A stretch of DNA of 64,000 bases from Acinetobacter brisouioides (GCF_004331075.1 NZ_SJNX01000004.1:206686-270685); one strand, 5' to 3'. Shown: positions 1-9,835, counted from the first letter of the stretch. Program-made: numbers and translations. Notes: generated by a model from the letters alone, not told the origin.

Positions 1-2
1 GT

Positions 3-566
3 AAAAAAATCAGTACAGACAATCACTGGGTCAAGCATGTGCTCTCTGATTTATCCCAAATGTTACCTTTTCAAAATGATATGAACCTCGGTTCAAATTC
101 GCCTTCTGATGTCTATGTTGAACTCAGTGCCGAGAAAAACTGGAAGCTCACCCCCAAATTTAGCTTTGACGCAGCGCAAACTTTTCGCTATGGCGCACAA
201 AGCCGTAACTATTCGGAAACCAATTTTAAACTGACACAGCACGAGTCTAAAACAACGCTTGCATCAACACAGTTTTCAGTCGTCAAAACCTTTGATGAAA
301 CCTACACTTGGGATAACCATCTCTTTCGTCAGCAGCAATTTCCTAACGACAAGCGTTTAACTTATGGTATTTATTCGAGCGGTATTTATGACAAGACCAA
401 GCGTGATATCGAATTACAAAGCTGGGGACCTTATGTCTCTTGGCGAAGACCATTATTGTACAACTGGATTTATATCGAAAATGAAGTGTCTTATTACAAG
501 GAGTTAACCAGTAATGAGGGAAAACATATTTTTAGTACCTCACTACAATTTGAAACTAACTTCTAA
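3..566 (+). CDS. Partial CDS, 3' end of a probable outer-membrane beta-barrel protein
   Basis: The frame is open to the left edge, so the true start lies outside the window; a GTG at 39 is only an internal candidate. About 187 residues are visible. They alternate polar and aromatic residues in strand-like segments (for example YGIYSSGIYD, WGPYVSWRRP, YIENEVSYYK) and end in phenylalanine after an alternating pattern (STSLQFETNF). A terminal Phe of this kind is the usual Bam-recognised beta-signal of outer-membrane barrels. I do not recognise the family, so substrate and role stay open. A 179-bp AT-rich gap separates it from the next gene, and no clear terminator is visible there. Confidence 0.7.
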   Translation, partial: KKISTDNHWVKHVLSDLSQMLPFQNDMNLGSNSPSDVYVELSAEKNWKLTPKFSFDAAQTFRYGAQSRNYSETNFKLTQHESKTTLASTQFSVVKTFDETYTWDNHLFRQQQFPNDKRLTYGIYSSGIYDKTKRDIELQSWGPYVSWRRPLLYNWIYIENEVSYYKELTSNEGKHIFSTSLQFETNF

Positions 567-745
567 ACCGACGAATGTGTTGATCAAGATAAGAAGCATT
601 TCTAAAGTGAAATTATTTTCAATATCCTCAAGATTATTATTAATTAAATAACTGATTTTTAAATATTTTTTAAAAAATACCAATTCAATTTGGTTAAAAA
701 ATAGCGTAAACTTGGCTTTCCTTCTGCTGATCTTGCATTTTAATT

Positions 746-1657
746 ATGTTGATACCGCATTTTGATGATACTCATGAAGATGATTTGATTCATCCAGAAC
801 AACGGGCTAAAGCTGCCAGTAAAACCACTTGGGTCAGCGTGGTCGTCAATTTATGTCTATCTATTTTGCAAATCCTGATCGGTATTTTTTCTAAATCGCA
901 AGGTCTAGTGGCCGATGGTATTCATTCTTTAAGTGATTTAGTTGCTGACTTTATTGTATTAATTGCCAATCACTTTAGCCAGAAAGATGCCGATGATGAT
1001 CACCCATTTGGGCATTATCGCTTTGAAAATGCAGCTTCTTTTGTGCTAGGACTTCTATTGATCGGTGTCGGGGTTGGCATGTCGATCTCTGCAATTAATA
1101 AAATTATGCATCATGAACAGATTGCACAAGTACATAGCGTTGCGATTTATGTTGCAGCGACTGCCCTGATCGCTAAAGAACTGCTATTTCGTTACATGCT
1201 TCGTATCGCCAAACAAGTCAAATCCAGCATGCTGGTCGCAAATGCGTGGCATGCGCGTTCGGATGCGGCGTCATCTTTGGTGGTGATGGTCGGGATTATT
1301 GGAAATCTCATGGGTTATCCGATTTTAGACCCGATAGCAGCCCTAATTGTTGGCTGTATTATTTTAAAAATGGGTGTTGAGTTTGGATGGGATGCACTCA
1401 GTGATTTAATGGATCGTGCTGCCGATGAACATGAAGTCGAAGCCATTCGTAAAACCTTTTTAACCACAGCAGGCATCAGTGGTGTGCATAATATTCGTAG
1501 CCGTAAAATGGGTGACATGATTATTGTTGATGCACATATCGAAGTGGATGGTTCACTCAGTGTACGTGAAGGTCATGATATTGCAGTCAATGTACGCAAT
1601 CAGATTATGCAAAAACATCGCGTGATTGATGTGATTACCCATATTGACCCGGTATAA
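746..1657 (+). CDS. fieF: Cation diffusion facilitator (FieF/YiiP-like divalent metal exporter)
   Basis: A 303-aa inner-membrane metal/proton antiporter of the CDF family, expected to export Zn(II), Fe(II) or similar ions. Hydrophobic segments fill roughly residues 30-215 and a cytoplasmic regulatory domain follows, as in YiiP. The transport-site motifs are HSLSD (His60, Asp64) and, in the fifth membrane helix, HARSD (His169, Asp173). E. coli YiiP has Asp at the first of these positions, so this is an HD-HD site, more typical of Zn-selective members. HPFGHYRFEN at 86-95 is a family signature. The ATG at 746 lacks a clear Shine-Dalgarno. It converges on htpG, with a shared terminator between them. 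Metal specificity cannot be read from sequence alone. Confidence 0.88.
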   Translation: MLIPHFDDTHEDDLIHPEQRAKAASKTTWVSVVVNLCLSILQILIGIFSKSQGLVADGIHSLSDLVADFIVLIANHFSQKDADDDHPFGHYRFENAASFVLGLLLIGVGVGMSISAINKIMHHEQIAQVHSVAIYVAATALIAKELLFRYMLRIAKQVKSSMLVANAWHARSDAASSLVVMVGIIGNLMGYPILDPIAALIVGCIILKMGVEFGWDALSDLMDRAADEHEVEAIRKTFLTTAGISGVHNIRSRKMGDMIIVDAHIEVDGSLSVREGHDIAVNVRNQIMQKHRVIDVITHIDPV

Positions 1658-1684
1658 ATCTAGCTTCATCTCGATAAAGAAGCA

Positions 1685-1713
1685 AAAAAGCCTCTGATTT
1701 ACAGAGGCTTTTT
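1685..1713. terminator. Bidirectional intrinsic terminator between fieF and htpG
   Basis: The stem AAAAAGCCTCTG / CAGAGGCTTTTT has a 5-nt loop and T/A runs on both sides. It therefore fits termination of fieF (+) and htpG (-). Confidence 0.85.
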
Positions 1714-1728
1714 AGATTTAACAAACTA

Positions 1729-3651
1729 TTATTTTAATAACAGGCTGTTAATTCGTTTTACATATGCTGCTGGGTCTTCAGGCAAGCCACCTTCTGCAAT
1801 CACTGCCTGATCAAAGATCACATTGGCTAAGTCATCAAACTGCTCTGAGTGATCAAGTTTTTTCACCAATGGGTGTTCAGGGTTAATTTCAAGAATTGGT
1901 TTACTTTCAGGAACCGCCTGACCTGCCTGTTTCAACATACGTAGCAACTGTGGTGATAGCTCGCCTTCACTCGTCACCAAACATGCAGGTGAATCGACCA
2001 AACGTGTAGTTACACGCACTTCCTTGGTTTTGGCTTTAAGTGAGTCAGACAGTTTGTCGACTATAGGTTTAAAGTCTTCGGCAGCTTTTTCTAGCGCTTT
2101 CTTCTCTTCAGTATCCTGTAAGTCGCCCAAGTCCACCGCACCTTTAGACACGCTTTGCATTGGCGTACCATCGAACTCATGGACAAAGTTCATTGCCCAT
2201 TCATCGACACGGTCTGCCATGAGCAACACTTCGATGCCTTTTTTCTTGAAGATTTCTAGCTGTGGCGAGTTTTTCGCAGCCGCCAAACTGTCAGCAGTCA
2301 CGTAATAGATGGCTTTTTGCCCTTCTTTCATGCGTGCTTTATAGTCAACTAAAGAGGTGCTGATCTCATCATTGCTTGAAGTTGCAAAACGTAAGATTTT
2401 TAAAATACGTTCACGATTACCAAAGTCTTCACCCAAACCTTCTTTCAAGACAGCGCCAAATTCAGCATAGAACTGCTTGAATTTTTCCTGATCTTTTTCA
2501 TCTTCTGATTTTGCCAAGCCATCAATCACGGTCAAGATACGGCGCGCATTACCTTCACGAATAGTTTTTACATCGCGGCTTTCTTGCAGTAATTCACGGC
2601 TGACATTTAGTGGCAAGTCAGCACTGTCCACTACACCTTGTACAAAACGCAAATAGTTTGGAATCAGGTTATCCGCATCATCCATAATAAACACGCGTTT
2701 TACGTACAGCTTAATGCCTGCTTTGGCTTCGCGGGTGAAAATATCTTGGGATGCTTTGCTTGGAATATACAACAATTGTGTATATTCAGTATTGCCTTCA
2801 ACACGGTTATGCGCCCACGCCAATGGTGCTTCATAGTCATGGGTTAAATTCTTATAGAACTCAACATACTGTTCTTCCGTCACGTCACTCTTGCTACGTG
2901 TCCACAATGCATTTGCCGAGTTAATTGCTTCCCACTCATCAGTTTTTACATACTGACCTGCTTTCGGTTCTTCACCCTCTACGGTTTCTTCTTGTTGCCA
3001 AACTTCTTTTTGCATTTGAATTGGCAAGCTGATGTGGTCAGAGTACTTATTGATGATTTGTTTAACTTTATAAGATTCTAAGTAATCGAGTGCATCTTCA
3101 CGCAAATGCAAAATAATGTCTGTACCACGCGATGCTTTTTCAATTTGTTCAACTTCAAACTCGCCTGTACCACCACTAATCCAGCGAACCCCTTCAGAGG
3201 CAGCCACACCTGCACGGCGTGACTCGACTGTAATTTTATTGGCAACAATAAAACCTGAGTAGAAGCCAACACCAAACTGACCAATCAGTTGTGCATCGGA
3301 TTTTTGATCACCTGTCAGCTTCGACATAAAGTCTTTAGTACCTGACTTCGCAATCGTACCCAAATTTTCAATGGCTTCTTGCGCGCTTAAACCAATTCCG
3401 TTGTCGGAAATAGTGATGGTTTTCTGGTCTTTGTCCAGACTGACACAGACATGTAAATCAGCATCATCTTCATAAAATTCTGGGTGATTGATGCCTTCAA
3501 AACGCAATTTATCACACGCATCTGACGCATTCGAAATCAATTCGCGTAGGAAGATTTCTGGGTTGGAATATAGTGAATGCGTCACGAGATGCAAAAGCTG
3601 GGCAACTTCTGCTTGGAAACTATAATTTTGTGAAGCTTTTTGTTCGCTCAT
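1729..3651 (-). CDS. htpG: Chaperone protein HtpG (bacterial Hsp90)
   Basis: A 640-aa cytosolic ATP-dependent chaperone acting as a homodimer in protein remodelling with DnaK. The GHKL ATPase domain is clear: [16 protein letters not shown] near residue 38, DNGIGL near 84, and the lid motif [10 protein letters not shown] near 124. The middle domain carries the catalytic-loop arginine region ([11 protein letters not shown]) and the C-terminal dimerisation domain is intact. The length is normal for the family (E. coli 624 aa). The gene stands alone, converging on fieF. No sigma-32-type promoter was identified upstream with confidence, although heat-shock control is usual for the family. Confidence 0.97.
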   Translation of the reverse strand: MSEQKASQNYSFQAEVAQLLHLVTHSLYSNPEIFLRELISNASDACDKLRFEGINHPEFYEDDADLHVCVSLDKDQKTITISDNGIGLSAQEAIENLGTIAKSGTKDFMSKLTGDQKSDAQLIGQFGVGFYSGFIVANKITVESRRAGVAASEGVRWISGGTGEFEVEQIEKASRGTDIILHLREDALDYLESYKVKQIINKYSDHISLPIQMQKEVWQQEETVEGEEPKAGQYVKTDEWEAINSANALWTRSKSDVTEEQYVEFYKNLTHDYEAPLAWAHNRVEGNTEYTQLLYIPSKASQDIFTREAKAGIKLYVKRVFIMDDADNLIPNYLRFVQGVVDSADLPLNVSRELLQESRDVKTIREGNARRILTVIDGLAKSEDEKDQEKFKQFYAEFGAVLKEGLGEDFGNRERILKILRFATSSNDEISTSLVDYKARMKEGQKAIYYVTADSLAAAKNSPQLEIFKKKGIEVLLMADRVDEWAMNFVHEFDGTPMQSVSKGAVDLGDLQDTEEKKALEKAAEDFKPIVDKLSDSLKAKTKEVRVTTRLVDSPACLVTSEGELSPQLLRMLKQAGQAVPESKPILEINPEHPLVKKLDHSEQFDDLANVIFDQAVIAEGGLPEDPAAYVKRINSLLLK

Positions 3652-3751
3652 GAATCACTCCTTTAAATATACATCGGTATTTTTTCTTGAATGCATTATG
3701 AATGGAGTAATTCTGAAATTTTTCAATGCTTACCCTATAATTTTTTTCACA

Positions 3752-4099
3752 CTAAAAAGGCCCATGATTCAAAATACGTTGCTGAATGATTGTATCGAGC
3801 TGTTGTTGGCGCTGCTGATAAGCTTTGATTAAGCAAGAAATATTTGCTCCACAGGCATTACGTGATTTGAGCCATTGCCATTGAATTTCTTTCTGTTGGT
3901 CACGTCCACCCATTGGCAAAGCGTGCAGAATAATTTGATAGGTGGTTGCCATTTTCACGTCAGCATCATTCAGTGAACGTCGCTGGCAAATGGATTTTTC
4001 TGCCTTTAAACTGGCTTTGTCACAAGAAAAACTGGCAGCCTGAGCTTGCGAATAAACTCCCAAGACCAAAATACAAAATCCCATAGATAATCGAGTCAT
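3752..4099 (-). CDS. Small secreted DUF1311/LprI-type protein
   Basis: 115 aa from the ATG at 4099. That start is preferred because GAGGAAA lies just upstream of it; an in-frame ATG 30 bp further upstream has no such site. Residues 1-22 form a signal peptide ending in AQAA, so the protein should be periplasmic. The mature part has the spaced cysteines and the helix pattern of DUF1311 (LprI-like) proteins: CDKASLKAEKSIC, then WLKSRNAC and ISCLIKAYQQR. Some family members inhibit lysozyme, but that function is not demonstrated for this branch. It sits downstream of the ompW terminator on the same strand and is probably a separate unit. Confidence 0.7.
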   Translation of the reverse strand: MTRLSMGFCILVLGVYSQAQAASFSCDKASLKAEKSICQRRSLNDADVKMATTYQIILHALPMGGRDQQKEIQWQWLKSRNACGANISCLIKAYQQRQQQLDTIIQQRILNHGPF

Positions 4100-4203
4100 C
4101 ACACTTTCCTCTACAATCCATTTGATCACTCTAATCTAAAGCTTCAAGCTTATCCAACCCATCATATTTATATGGCAATTCAGTACATCACTGTATCAGG
4201 CAT

Positions 4204-4235
4204 AAAAAAACCTCATTCAAATGAATGAGGTTTTT
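4204..4235 (-). terminator. Terminator downstream of ompW
   Basis: AAAAACCTCATT and AATGAGGTTTTT form a stem immediately downstream of the ompW stop on the minus strand, with a T run on the minus-strand transcript. Confidence 0.8.
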
Positions 4236-4260
4236 AATTCTAACTCTGTTGCAAAGAGAC

Positions 4261-4866
4261 TTAGAAACGGTAGCTATAACCGATAGTATAAACCCAAGGA
4301 TTCACATCTAAAGTACCAATTTTTGTACCATTGAGTTTAAGGTCAGAACCAATATCTGCATAACGGACATCTACGAAGACACCCCAATTTTTCGCATCAG
4401 CAGGTTGGAAGTTAAAACCAACCTGACCAGCAACGCCATAAGCATTGTCGGCTTTAAGCTTAGCACCATCAACAGCAATTTTTTCACCCCATGGGATCAC
4501 TGCTGTCGCACCTACACCAATATATGGGGTAAAGCGAGTCGAGTTTTTAAAATTATATTTAACAGTCAATGTCGGTGGTAATTCTTTAAAAGACGCAATT
4601 TTTTGACCATTTGTTTTTACATCATGCTTCAATGGTGTTGCCAACAACAATTCAGCAGAAACATTACTTTCACCAAAGAAATATTCTACAGATGGTGTAA
4701 AGCTGTATGCACTGTCAGCTTTAACATGCGTTAATGCACCATTTGCCAATGTATTATTATCTTCTGATGGAGCAACAACACTACCACCAACTTTCACTTG
4801 CCAATTACCTGCAAATGTTGCAGAAGAAGCCGCTAATAATGCTAGGACTAATGTTTTTTTCAACAT
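4261..4866 (-). CDS. ompW: OmpW family outer-membrane protein
   Basis: A 201-aa eight-stranded beta-barrel of the OmpW family, thought to form a narrow hydrophobic channel for small molecules. A signal peptide (MLKKTLVLALLAASSATFA) precedes the mature N-terminus. The barrel ends in YSYRF with the terminal Phe expected of Bam substrates. Typical internal family sequences are present: FTPYIGVGA near residue 115 and VFVDVRYADIG near 165. Upstream lies an unusually long AT-rich region (4867-5535) with 34-bp phased repeats and a heptamer array, which may influence its expression. The substrate is unknown. Confidence 0.9.
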   Translation of the reverse strand: MLKKTLVLALLAASSATFAGNWQVKVGGSVVAPSEDNNTLANGALTHVKADSAYSFTPSVEYFFGESNVSAELLLATPLKHDVKTNGQKIASFKELPPTLTVKYNFKNSTRFTPYIGVGATAVIPWGEKIAVDGAKLKADNAYGVAGQVGFNFQPADAKNWGVFVDVRYADIGSDLKLNGTKIGTLDVNPWVYTIGYSYRF

Positions 4867-5034
4867 GTTTACAACCCCTTTTATAAATTAACTAAATATT
4901 AAAAGCTGATTTAAACGAATGCAATACATTTTTTAACAACAATCAGAATATTATTTATAATATATTGTTTTAATTAAAATTTATTTTTAAATCATATTAA
5001 TTTAGTTGGGTTTTTAAATCTCAATTTATTATAT

Positions 5035-5124
5035 CAAACCATTTTAATCTGATTTAATTTTTATTAATCCAACCATTTTAATATGATTATAAAATCATTA
5101 TTCAAACTATTTTAATCTGATTTA
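5035..5124. repeat. Three 34-bp-phased direct repeats upstream of ompW
   Basis: Copies begin at 5035, 5069 and 5103. Each is 22 bp of the form CAAACCATTTTAATCTGATT plus two bases, with one to a few substitutions in copies 2 and 3. The remaining 12 bp of each 34-bp period are AT-rich and less conserved. A weaker fourth copy may precede at about 5001. Confidence 0.85.
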
Positions 5125-5183
5125 TTATAATTAATTATCATAAACAAAATAGATTATGAAACAAGTTTATTTTAAAAATAATA

Positions 5184-5246
5184 TTTGTGATTTGTGATTT
5201 GTGATTTGTGATTTGTGATTTGTGATTTGTGATTTGTGATTTGTGA
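5184..5246. repeat. Heptanucleotide tandem repeat (TTTGTGA)9
   Basis: Nine perfect uninterrupted copies of TTTGTGA. The array is non-coding and lies about 320 bp upstream of the ompW start codon. Short perfect arrays of this kind are prone to copy-number change by slippage. Confidence 0.95.
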
Positions 5247-5491
5247 TTATTATGCTGAGCTTATTTTTTACTTTTGCAAAAAACCAGTATCTCTAATACA
5301 AGATTCAACCTGTACCAAGATCTGACTCCAAGACATTTCCATAGCACGGCACAACTGTTTCAATTTGGCAAATCTGGATTCACTTAAATAGCTGAACAGG
5401 CGTTAACCAAACTGATGTTTAGTTTTAAAAAAATTAAATAATTTATTGTTTTAATTAAATTTTATGACATGATTGTTGATTAAAAAAATAA

Positions 5492-5514
5492 AGGGCTATC
5501 CGAAGTATAGCCCT
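5492..5514 (-). terminator. Terminator of the glycine-zipper lipoprotein gene
   Basis: AGGGCTAT and ATAGCCCT pair around a 7-nt loop. The minus-strand transcript continues into a T-rich run. Confidence 0.8.
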
Positions 5515-5535
5515 ATGAACCCATACGAAAACCGT

Positions 5536-5895
5536 TTATTTGTTTTCTTGGATGGCAGCGCCAGCGCCCCCACCAATTGCACCACCGATTGCTGCGCCTG
5601 CATCACCACCTAATACCGCTTTACCAATGACCGCGCCCACACCTGCGCCAATTGCGCTACCTGTTGTGGTTCTTGAACTACCATTTTGGGTATGGCTAGC
5701 GATACCTGCACCTGCAGCAGCACCAACGCCTGCACCTAGACCACCGCCCACATGGTTCCCTGCACCACCACCAATTGCACCACCTAACGCTGCCGCACCA
5801 ATACTTTGCTCAGAAGGTGACATACTTTGGCAGCCAACCAGCATCATGCCAGATAAGGCAGTAAGTGCGCATAAACCGAGTAATTTTTTCATCAT
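5536..5895 (-). CDS. Glycine-zipper lipoprotein
   Basis: 119 aa. The signal peptide has a lipobox LVGC with Cys22, so the protein is probably lipidated and anchored in the outer membrane. From residue 33 onward it is dominated by Gly/Ala zipper repeats (GGAIGGGAG, GAGVGAAAGAG, GAAIGGAIGGG), as in glycine-zipper outer-membrane lipoproteins. AGGAG lies 4 nt before the first of two adjacent ATGs, so either could start translation. It is transcribed divergently from the downstream permease. The function of this group is not established; membrane association and envelope stress roles are only suggested by related proteins. Confidence 0.75.
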   Translation of the reverse strand: MMKKLLGLCALTALSGMMLVGCQSMSPSEQSIGAAALGGAIGGGAGNHVGGGLGAGVGAAAGAGIASHTQNGSSRTTTGSAIGAGVGAVIGKAVLGGDAGAAIGGAIGGGAGAAIQENK

Positions 5896-6131
5896 TTTGC
5901 TCCTAATAGACTATGCTGTTGTTCAGTATCAGACTAAACTTTTTTGTAGTAAAAAATCATCACATTTTGTTACAACCAATCGTTTTATTACTTTTTTTTG
6001 TAATTGATCAAAAGACACGCATATAGCACAAATTCTTCAGTATTCATCAGGAAATACTGAAGCTGGGCAAATATTGTGTGAACTCACAGTCAAGCTTCTA
6101 TACAATATGCGCGCATGAATTGGAGTGAACA

Positions 6132-7505
6132 ATGTCAGAGACATCTACTTTACGGCGCGGGTTAAATACGCGCCACATCCGTTTCCTTGCGCTAGGTTCA
6201 GCGATTGGAACGGGGTTATTTTATGGTTCGGCATCTGCAATCAAGCAGGCAGGACCATCTGTTTTACTTGCCTATATGATTGCAGGTGTCGCCATTTATA
6301 TCGTGATGCGCGCACTCGGTGAGATGGCGGTACACAACCCTGTTTCAGACTCATTTAGCCATTATGCCTCTGAGTATCTCAGCCCATTGGCAGGTTTTAC
6401 CACGGGTTGGACGTATGTCTTTGAAATGGTCATTGTGGCGATTGCCGATGTGACCGCATTTGGTATTTACATGGGTTTTTGGTTTCCCGATGTTCCGCGC
6501 TGGATTTGGGTACTCTCAGTCATTTTATTCTTGGGCGCGATTAACCTGATTCATGTCAAAGTCTATGGTGAAGTCGAGTTCTGGCTGTCTATTGTCAAGG
6601 TCACGGCAATTATTGCCATGATTTTGGGTGGTTTTGGCATCATGCTGTATGGCATGCACATACCAAACAGTGACTTTACCCCAGGCATCGCCAATTTGTG
6701 GCAGCATGGTGGCTTTATGCCAAACGGAATTTCTGGTTTTATTGCCTGTTTCTCCGTGGTGGTATTTGCATTTGGTGGAATTGAAATTATTGGGGTGACT
6801 GCAGGCGAAACCCAAGACCCGAAAACTGCGATTCCACGTGCCATCAATGCCGTGCCGATCCGTATTATTCTGTTCTATGTCCTCACGATTTTTGTATTGA
6901 TGTCAATTTTTCCATGGAACCAAATTGGAACTGCAGGTAGCCCATTCGTTCAGATTTTTAAAGGTCTAGGCATTAAATCAGCAGCAGCAATCCTGAACAT
7001 CGTGGTCATTACTGCCGCTATTTCTGCCATCAACAGTGATGTATTTGGCGCAGGTCGCATGATGTACGGTATGGCACTCAAAGGTCATGCACCCAAAATT
7101 TTCTGTAAAACCTCAAAAAATGGCGCACCACTGATGCCTGTTGTGGTCATGACCCTCGTGCTTTTGGTTGGTGTGGTTTTAAACTATCTGATTCCAGAAA
7201 ATGTCTTTGAAATCATTGCTTCAATTGCAACATTTGCAACCGTTTATGTATGGCTCATGATCTTACTGGCACAAATGGGCATGCGTAAAAAACTCAGTGC
7301 GGAAGATATCAAGAAACTGGATTTCCCAATTATCGGTTGGCCTGTTGCGCCAATCATTGCCACAGCATTTATGATTTTTGTGATTGCCATGATTGGTTAT
7401 TTTCCAGACTCACGCCCAGCGCTCTATGTCGGAGCAATTTGGCTCGTCCTCCTTGCAGTCGCACATAAGTTTTTAGTTAAACCGAAAAACCGATCAAAAC
7501 TCTAG
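6132..7505 (+). CDS. Amino-acid permease, APC superfamily (AroP/ProY-like)
   Basis: A 457-aa, 12-helix proton-coupled amino-acid importer of the inner membrane. The N-terminal signature [20 protein letters not shown] and the [17 protein letters not shown] segment are typical of the AroP/LysP/ProY group. The consensus stretch [17 protein letters not shown] (about 215-232) is also present. It has the same length as E. coli ProY (457 aa), but substrate cannot be assigned between proline, aromatic and other amino acids. Upstream is an inverted repeat (CTTCAGTATT / AATACTGAAG, 6035-6062) in the divergent promoter region, which could be an operator. A terminator follows directly. Confidence 0.88.
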   Translation: MSETSTLRRGLNTRHIRFLALGSAIGTGLFYGSASAIKQAGPSVLLAYMIAGVAIYIVMRALGEMAVHNPVSDSFSHYASEYLSPLAGFTTGWTYVFEMVIVAIADVTAFGIYMGFWFPDVPRWIWVLSVILFLGAINLIHVKVYGEVEFWLSIVKVTAIIAMILGGFGIMLYGMHIPNSDFTPGIANLWQHGGFMPNGISGFIACFSVVVFAFGGIEIIGVTAGETQDPKTAIPRAINAVPIRIILFYVLTIFVLMSIFPWNQIGTAGSPFVQIFKGLGIKSAAAILNIVVITAAISAINSDVFGAGRMMYGMALKGHAPKIFCKTSKNGAPLMPVVVMTLVLLVGVVLNYLIPENVFEIIASIATFATVYVWLMILLAQMGMRKKLSAEDIKKLDFPIIGWPVAPIIATAFMIFVIAMIGYFPDSRPALYVGAIWLVLLAVAHKFLVKPKNRSKL

Positions 7506-7528
7506 AACTTATTTCACATGATTTGAAT

Positions 7529-7560
7529 GCCTTGCTGGCACACCCAGCAGGGCATTTTTT
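7529..7560 (+). terminator. Terminator of the amino-acid permease gene
   Basis: TGCCTTGCTGG and CCAGCAGGGCA form a GC-rich stem followed by six T. Confidence 0.88.
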
Positions 7561-7635
7561 ATGATTATCAATTGGTCAAAGCGTACAATATCAATTAATC
7601 AAAACCAGATTCCTAGATTATTTTGAGGGCCATCT

Positions 7636-8601
7636 ATGAAAAAAGCCTACAGCAACCGCCGTGTCATTTATATTGCTTTACTTGGCAATCTAATTATTGC
7701 GGTGGCTAAGTTTATTGCGGCTTTTCTCACCTCTAGTGCCGCCATGCTCAGCGAAGCGGTGCATTCGGTGGTCGATACACTCAACGAAATTTTGTTATTG
7801 CACGGTTTAAAAAAATCCCAGCAAGCGCCCGATGAAGAGCATCCGTTTGGTTATGGGCGTGAACTGTATTTCTGGTCATTTATTGTAGCGTTACTGGTTT
7901 TTGCACTGGGTGCAGTGGTGTCGATTTATCAAGGCCTTCATCATATTGCTGAACCTGAAGCCATTACTTCACCAATGATTAACTATGTCATTCTTATGAT
8001 TGCGTTTGTGTGTGAAGGGTTTTCTTGGTTGCTGGCACTCAAAGGTTTTCGCAAATACAAAGGCAATATGGGATATTTTGAAGCCTTTCGCAAAAGCAAA
8101 GACCCCACCACTTTTACCGTTTTATTTGAAGATAGCGCGGCACTATTAGGTTTAATGATTGCCTTCTTGGGTGTATTTCTCTCGCATTATTATCACGCCC
8201 CTGTGCTGGATGGTGTTGCATCTATCCTGATTGGCTGTATTTTGGCGGTGGTGGCATTTTTTATGGCACGGGAAACCAAAGGTCTACTGATGGGAGAATC
8301 TGCCGATCCTGCGCTGCCGAAGCATATTTTAGAACTGGTACAGCAAGATTATGCTGTACTACATGCCAATGGCGTACTGACCCAGCAAATGGGTGCACAT
8401 CAGGTGATCGCCTCACTCAGTTTGGAGTTTAAAGATAATCTGACTTCAGATGAGATCGAAACTTGTGTTAACCGTCTGGAAACCCATGTCAAACACATGC
8501 ACCCTGAAATTGTCGGTTTATTTATCAAACCACAGACTAAGCAGGTCTGGCTACAACGCTTGGCAGAACGTCGCCGCAGCGTACAGCAAGATAAAACCTA
8601 A
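7636..8601 (+). CDS. Cation diffusion facilitator resembling the SLC30A9 (ZnT9) group
   Basis: A 321-aa inner-membrane cation efflux protein. The first membrane motif is HSVVDTLNE (His43, Asp47), but the second site reads LFEDSAALLG, with Glu165-Asp166 in place of the usual His-x-x-x-Asp. That combination, with EEHPFGYGRELYFW at 67-80, is characteristic of the SLC30A9-like subfamily rather than FieF or ZitB. Membrane segments occupy about 10-210 and the C-terminal cytoplasmic domain is present. The substrate is inferred to be Zn(II) or another divalent ion. It ends at a bidirectional terminator shared with cysK. Confidence 0.85.
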   Translation: MKKAYSNRRVIYIALLGNLIIAVAKFIAAFLTSSAAMLSEAVHSVVDTLNEILLLHGLKKSQQAPDEEHPFGYGRELYFWSFIVALLVFALGAVVSIYQGLHHIAEPEAITSPMINYVILMIAFVCEGFSWLLALKGFRKYKGNMGYFEAFRKSKDPTTFTVLFEDSAALLGLMIAFLGVFLSHYYHAPVLDGVASILIGCILAVVAFFMARETKGLLMGESADPALPKHILELVQQDYAVLHANGVLTQQMGAHQVIASLSLEFKDNLTSDEIETCVNRLETHVKHMHPEIVGLFIKPQTKQVWLQRLAERRRSVQQDKT

Positions 8602-8605
8602 GATA

Positions 8606-8635
8606 AAAAAGACAAGGCATTTACCTTGTCTTTTT
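8606..8635. terminator. Bidirectional terminator between the CDF gene and cysK
   Basis: AAAAAGACAAGG and CCTTGTCTTTTT pair perfectly around a 6-nt loop, with A/T runs on both sides. Confidence 0.9.
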
Positions 8636-8659
8636 ACAACTTCACTTTGTAGGCTAGGC

Positions 8660-9661
8660 TTATGCTTCAGCAAACAAACCTTCAAACAAGACTGAAGACA
8701 AATAGCGCTCGCCGCTATCTGGCAAAATCACGACTATAGTTTTTCCAGCATTTTCAGGACGTGCAGCCAGTTTCGCTGCTGCTGCCAATGCTGCACCACA
8801 TGAAATACCCACCAAGATCCCTTCTTGGGTTGCAGTTTTACGTGCCCATTCCAAAGCTTCTTCACTGGCAATTGGTAAAACTTCATCGACTAAACTCAGG
8901 TCTAAGTTTTTAGGAATAAAGTTTGCGCCAATACCCTGAATTTTATGTGGTGCTGGAGTAAGATCTTCGCCACGTTGGTGTTGGCTAATAATTGGTGATT
9001 CTGCAGGTTCAACAGCAACTGAGTACAATGGCTTGTTTTGTACTTGTTCAAAGTAGCGTGAAATTCCCGTAATAGTACCGCCAGTTCCAACGCCTGACAC
9101 CAAAATATCGACTTGACCGCCTGTCGCCTGCCAAATTTCAGGGCCTGTCGTGTCTTGGTGGATTTGCGGGTTGGCAGGGTTTTCAAACTGCTGTGGCAGG
9201 AAGTAAAGTTCTGGCTGTTCAGTGGCAAGGCGTACTGCTTCATCTACCGCACCTTTCATCCCTTTTGCAGGTTCAGTCAGTACCAAGTTTGCACCAAGTG
9301 CCTTCAGTACTTTACGACGCTCTAGACTCATGCTGGCAGGCATAGTTAAGGTAATCGGATAACCTTTTGCAGCCGCAACAAATGCTAAAGCAATGCCCGT
9401 ATTACCACTGGTTGGCTCAACAATATGCATGCCTGCTTTCAGCACACCACGTTTTTCAGCATCCGCGACCAGTGCTGCACCCACGCGGCATTTCACTGAA
9501 AATGCAGGGTTACGGCTTTCAACTTTTGCCAGTACAGTTGCCCCACCTTGAATAATACGGTTAATGCGAACCAGTGGCGTGTTACCAATTGCTTCGGCGT
9601 TATTGGCATAAACCGCAATACCTAAATTGGCTGGCGTTGGAAATTGTGCATCTGTTGTCAT
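8660..9661 (-). CDS. cysK: Cysteine synthase A (O-acetylserine sulfhydrylase)
   Basis: A 333-aa PLP enzyme that makes L-cysteine from O-acetylserine and sulfide in the cytoplasm. [11 protein letters not shown] contains the PLP-binding lysine (Lys57). The substrate loop [12 protein letters not shown] and the phosphate-binding [10 protein letters not shown] are intact. The protein has about ten more N-terminal residues than E. coli CysK. It is monocistronic, converging on the CDF gene. CysM is the alternative assignment, but the NPAFSVKCR form and overall similarity favour CysK. Confidence 0.93.
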   Translation of the reverse strand: MTTDAQFPTPANLGIAVYANNAEAIGNTPLVRINRIIQGGATVLAKVESRNPAFSVKCRVGAALVADAEKRGVLKAGMHIVEPTSGNTGIALAFVAAAKGYPITLTMPASMSLERRKVLKALGANLVLTEPAKGMKGAVDEAVRLATEQPELYFLPQQFENPANPQIHQDTTGPEIWQATGGQVDILVSGVGTGGTITGISRYFEQVQNKPLYSVAVEPAESPIISQHQRGEDLTPAPHKIQGIGANFIPKNLDLSLVDEVLPIASEEALEWARKTATQEGILVGISCGAALAAAAKLAARPENAGKTIVVILPDSGERYLSSVLFEGLFAEA

Positions 9662-9835
9662 AAGTCTTCCTGAATAGTTTTTTAAAGGCTATTTCAAGAT
9701 CATAAACCGTTTTAATTCACAATCTCAAATAATCCAGAATCCTATTTATGAATTTTTATGCTAAACATATTCTTTAAATGGCTAAGCAAAACCTGTTCTA
9801 CTTAATTAAGTTCTAAAGAGATTTAACTAAAAATT

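Larger units (their letters stand above)
4867..5535. other. Long AT-rich intergenic region upstream of ompW
   Basis: A 669-bp stretch without a convincing gene. It holds, from left to right, A/T tracts next to ompW, three 22-bp direct repeats spaced exactly 34 bp apart (5035-5124), nine copies of TTTGTGA (5184-5246), a 44-codon open stretch on the minus strand (5268-5402) that may be a gene remnant, and the terminator of the neighbouring lipoprotein gene (5492-5514). Confidence 0.8.

Noticed and set aside
5540..6007. Long plus-strand frame rich in Ala and Pro
   Set aside because: It is the antisense shadow of the glycine-zipper lipoprotein gene, and its composition mirrors the Gly/Ala repeats.
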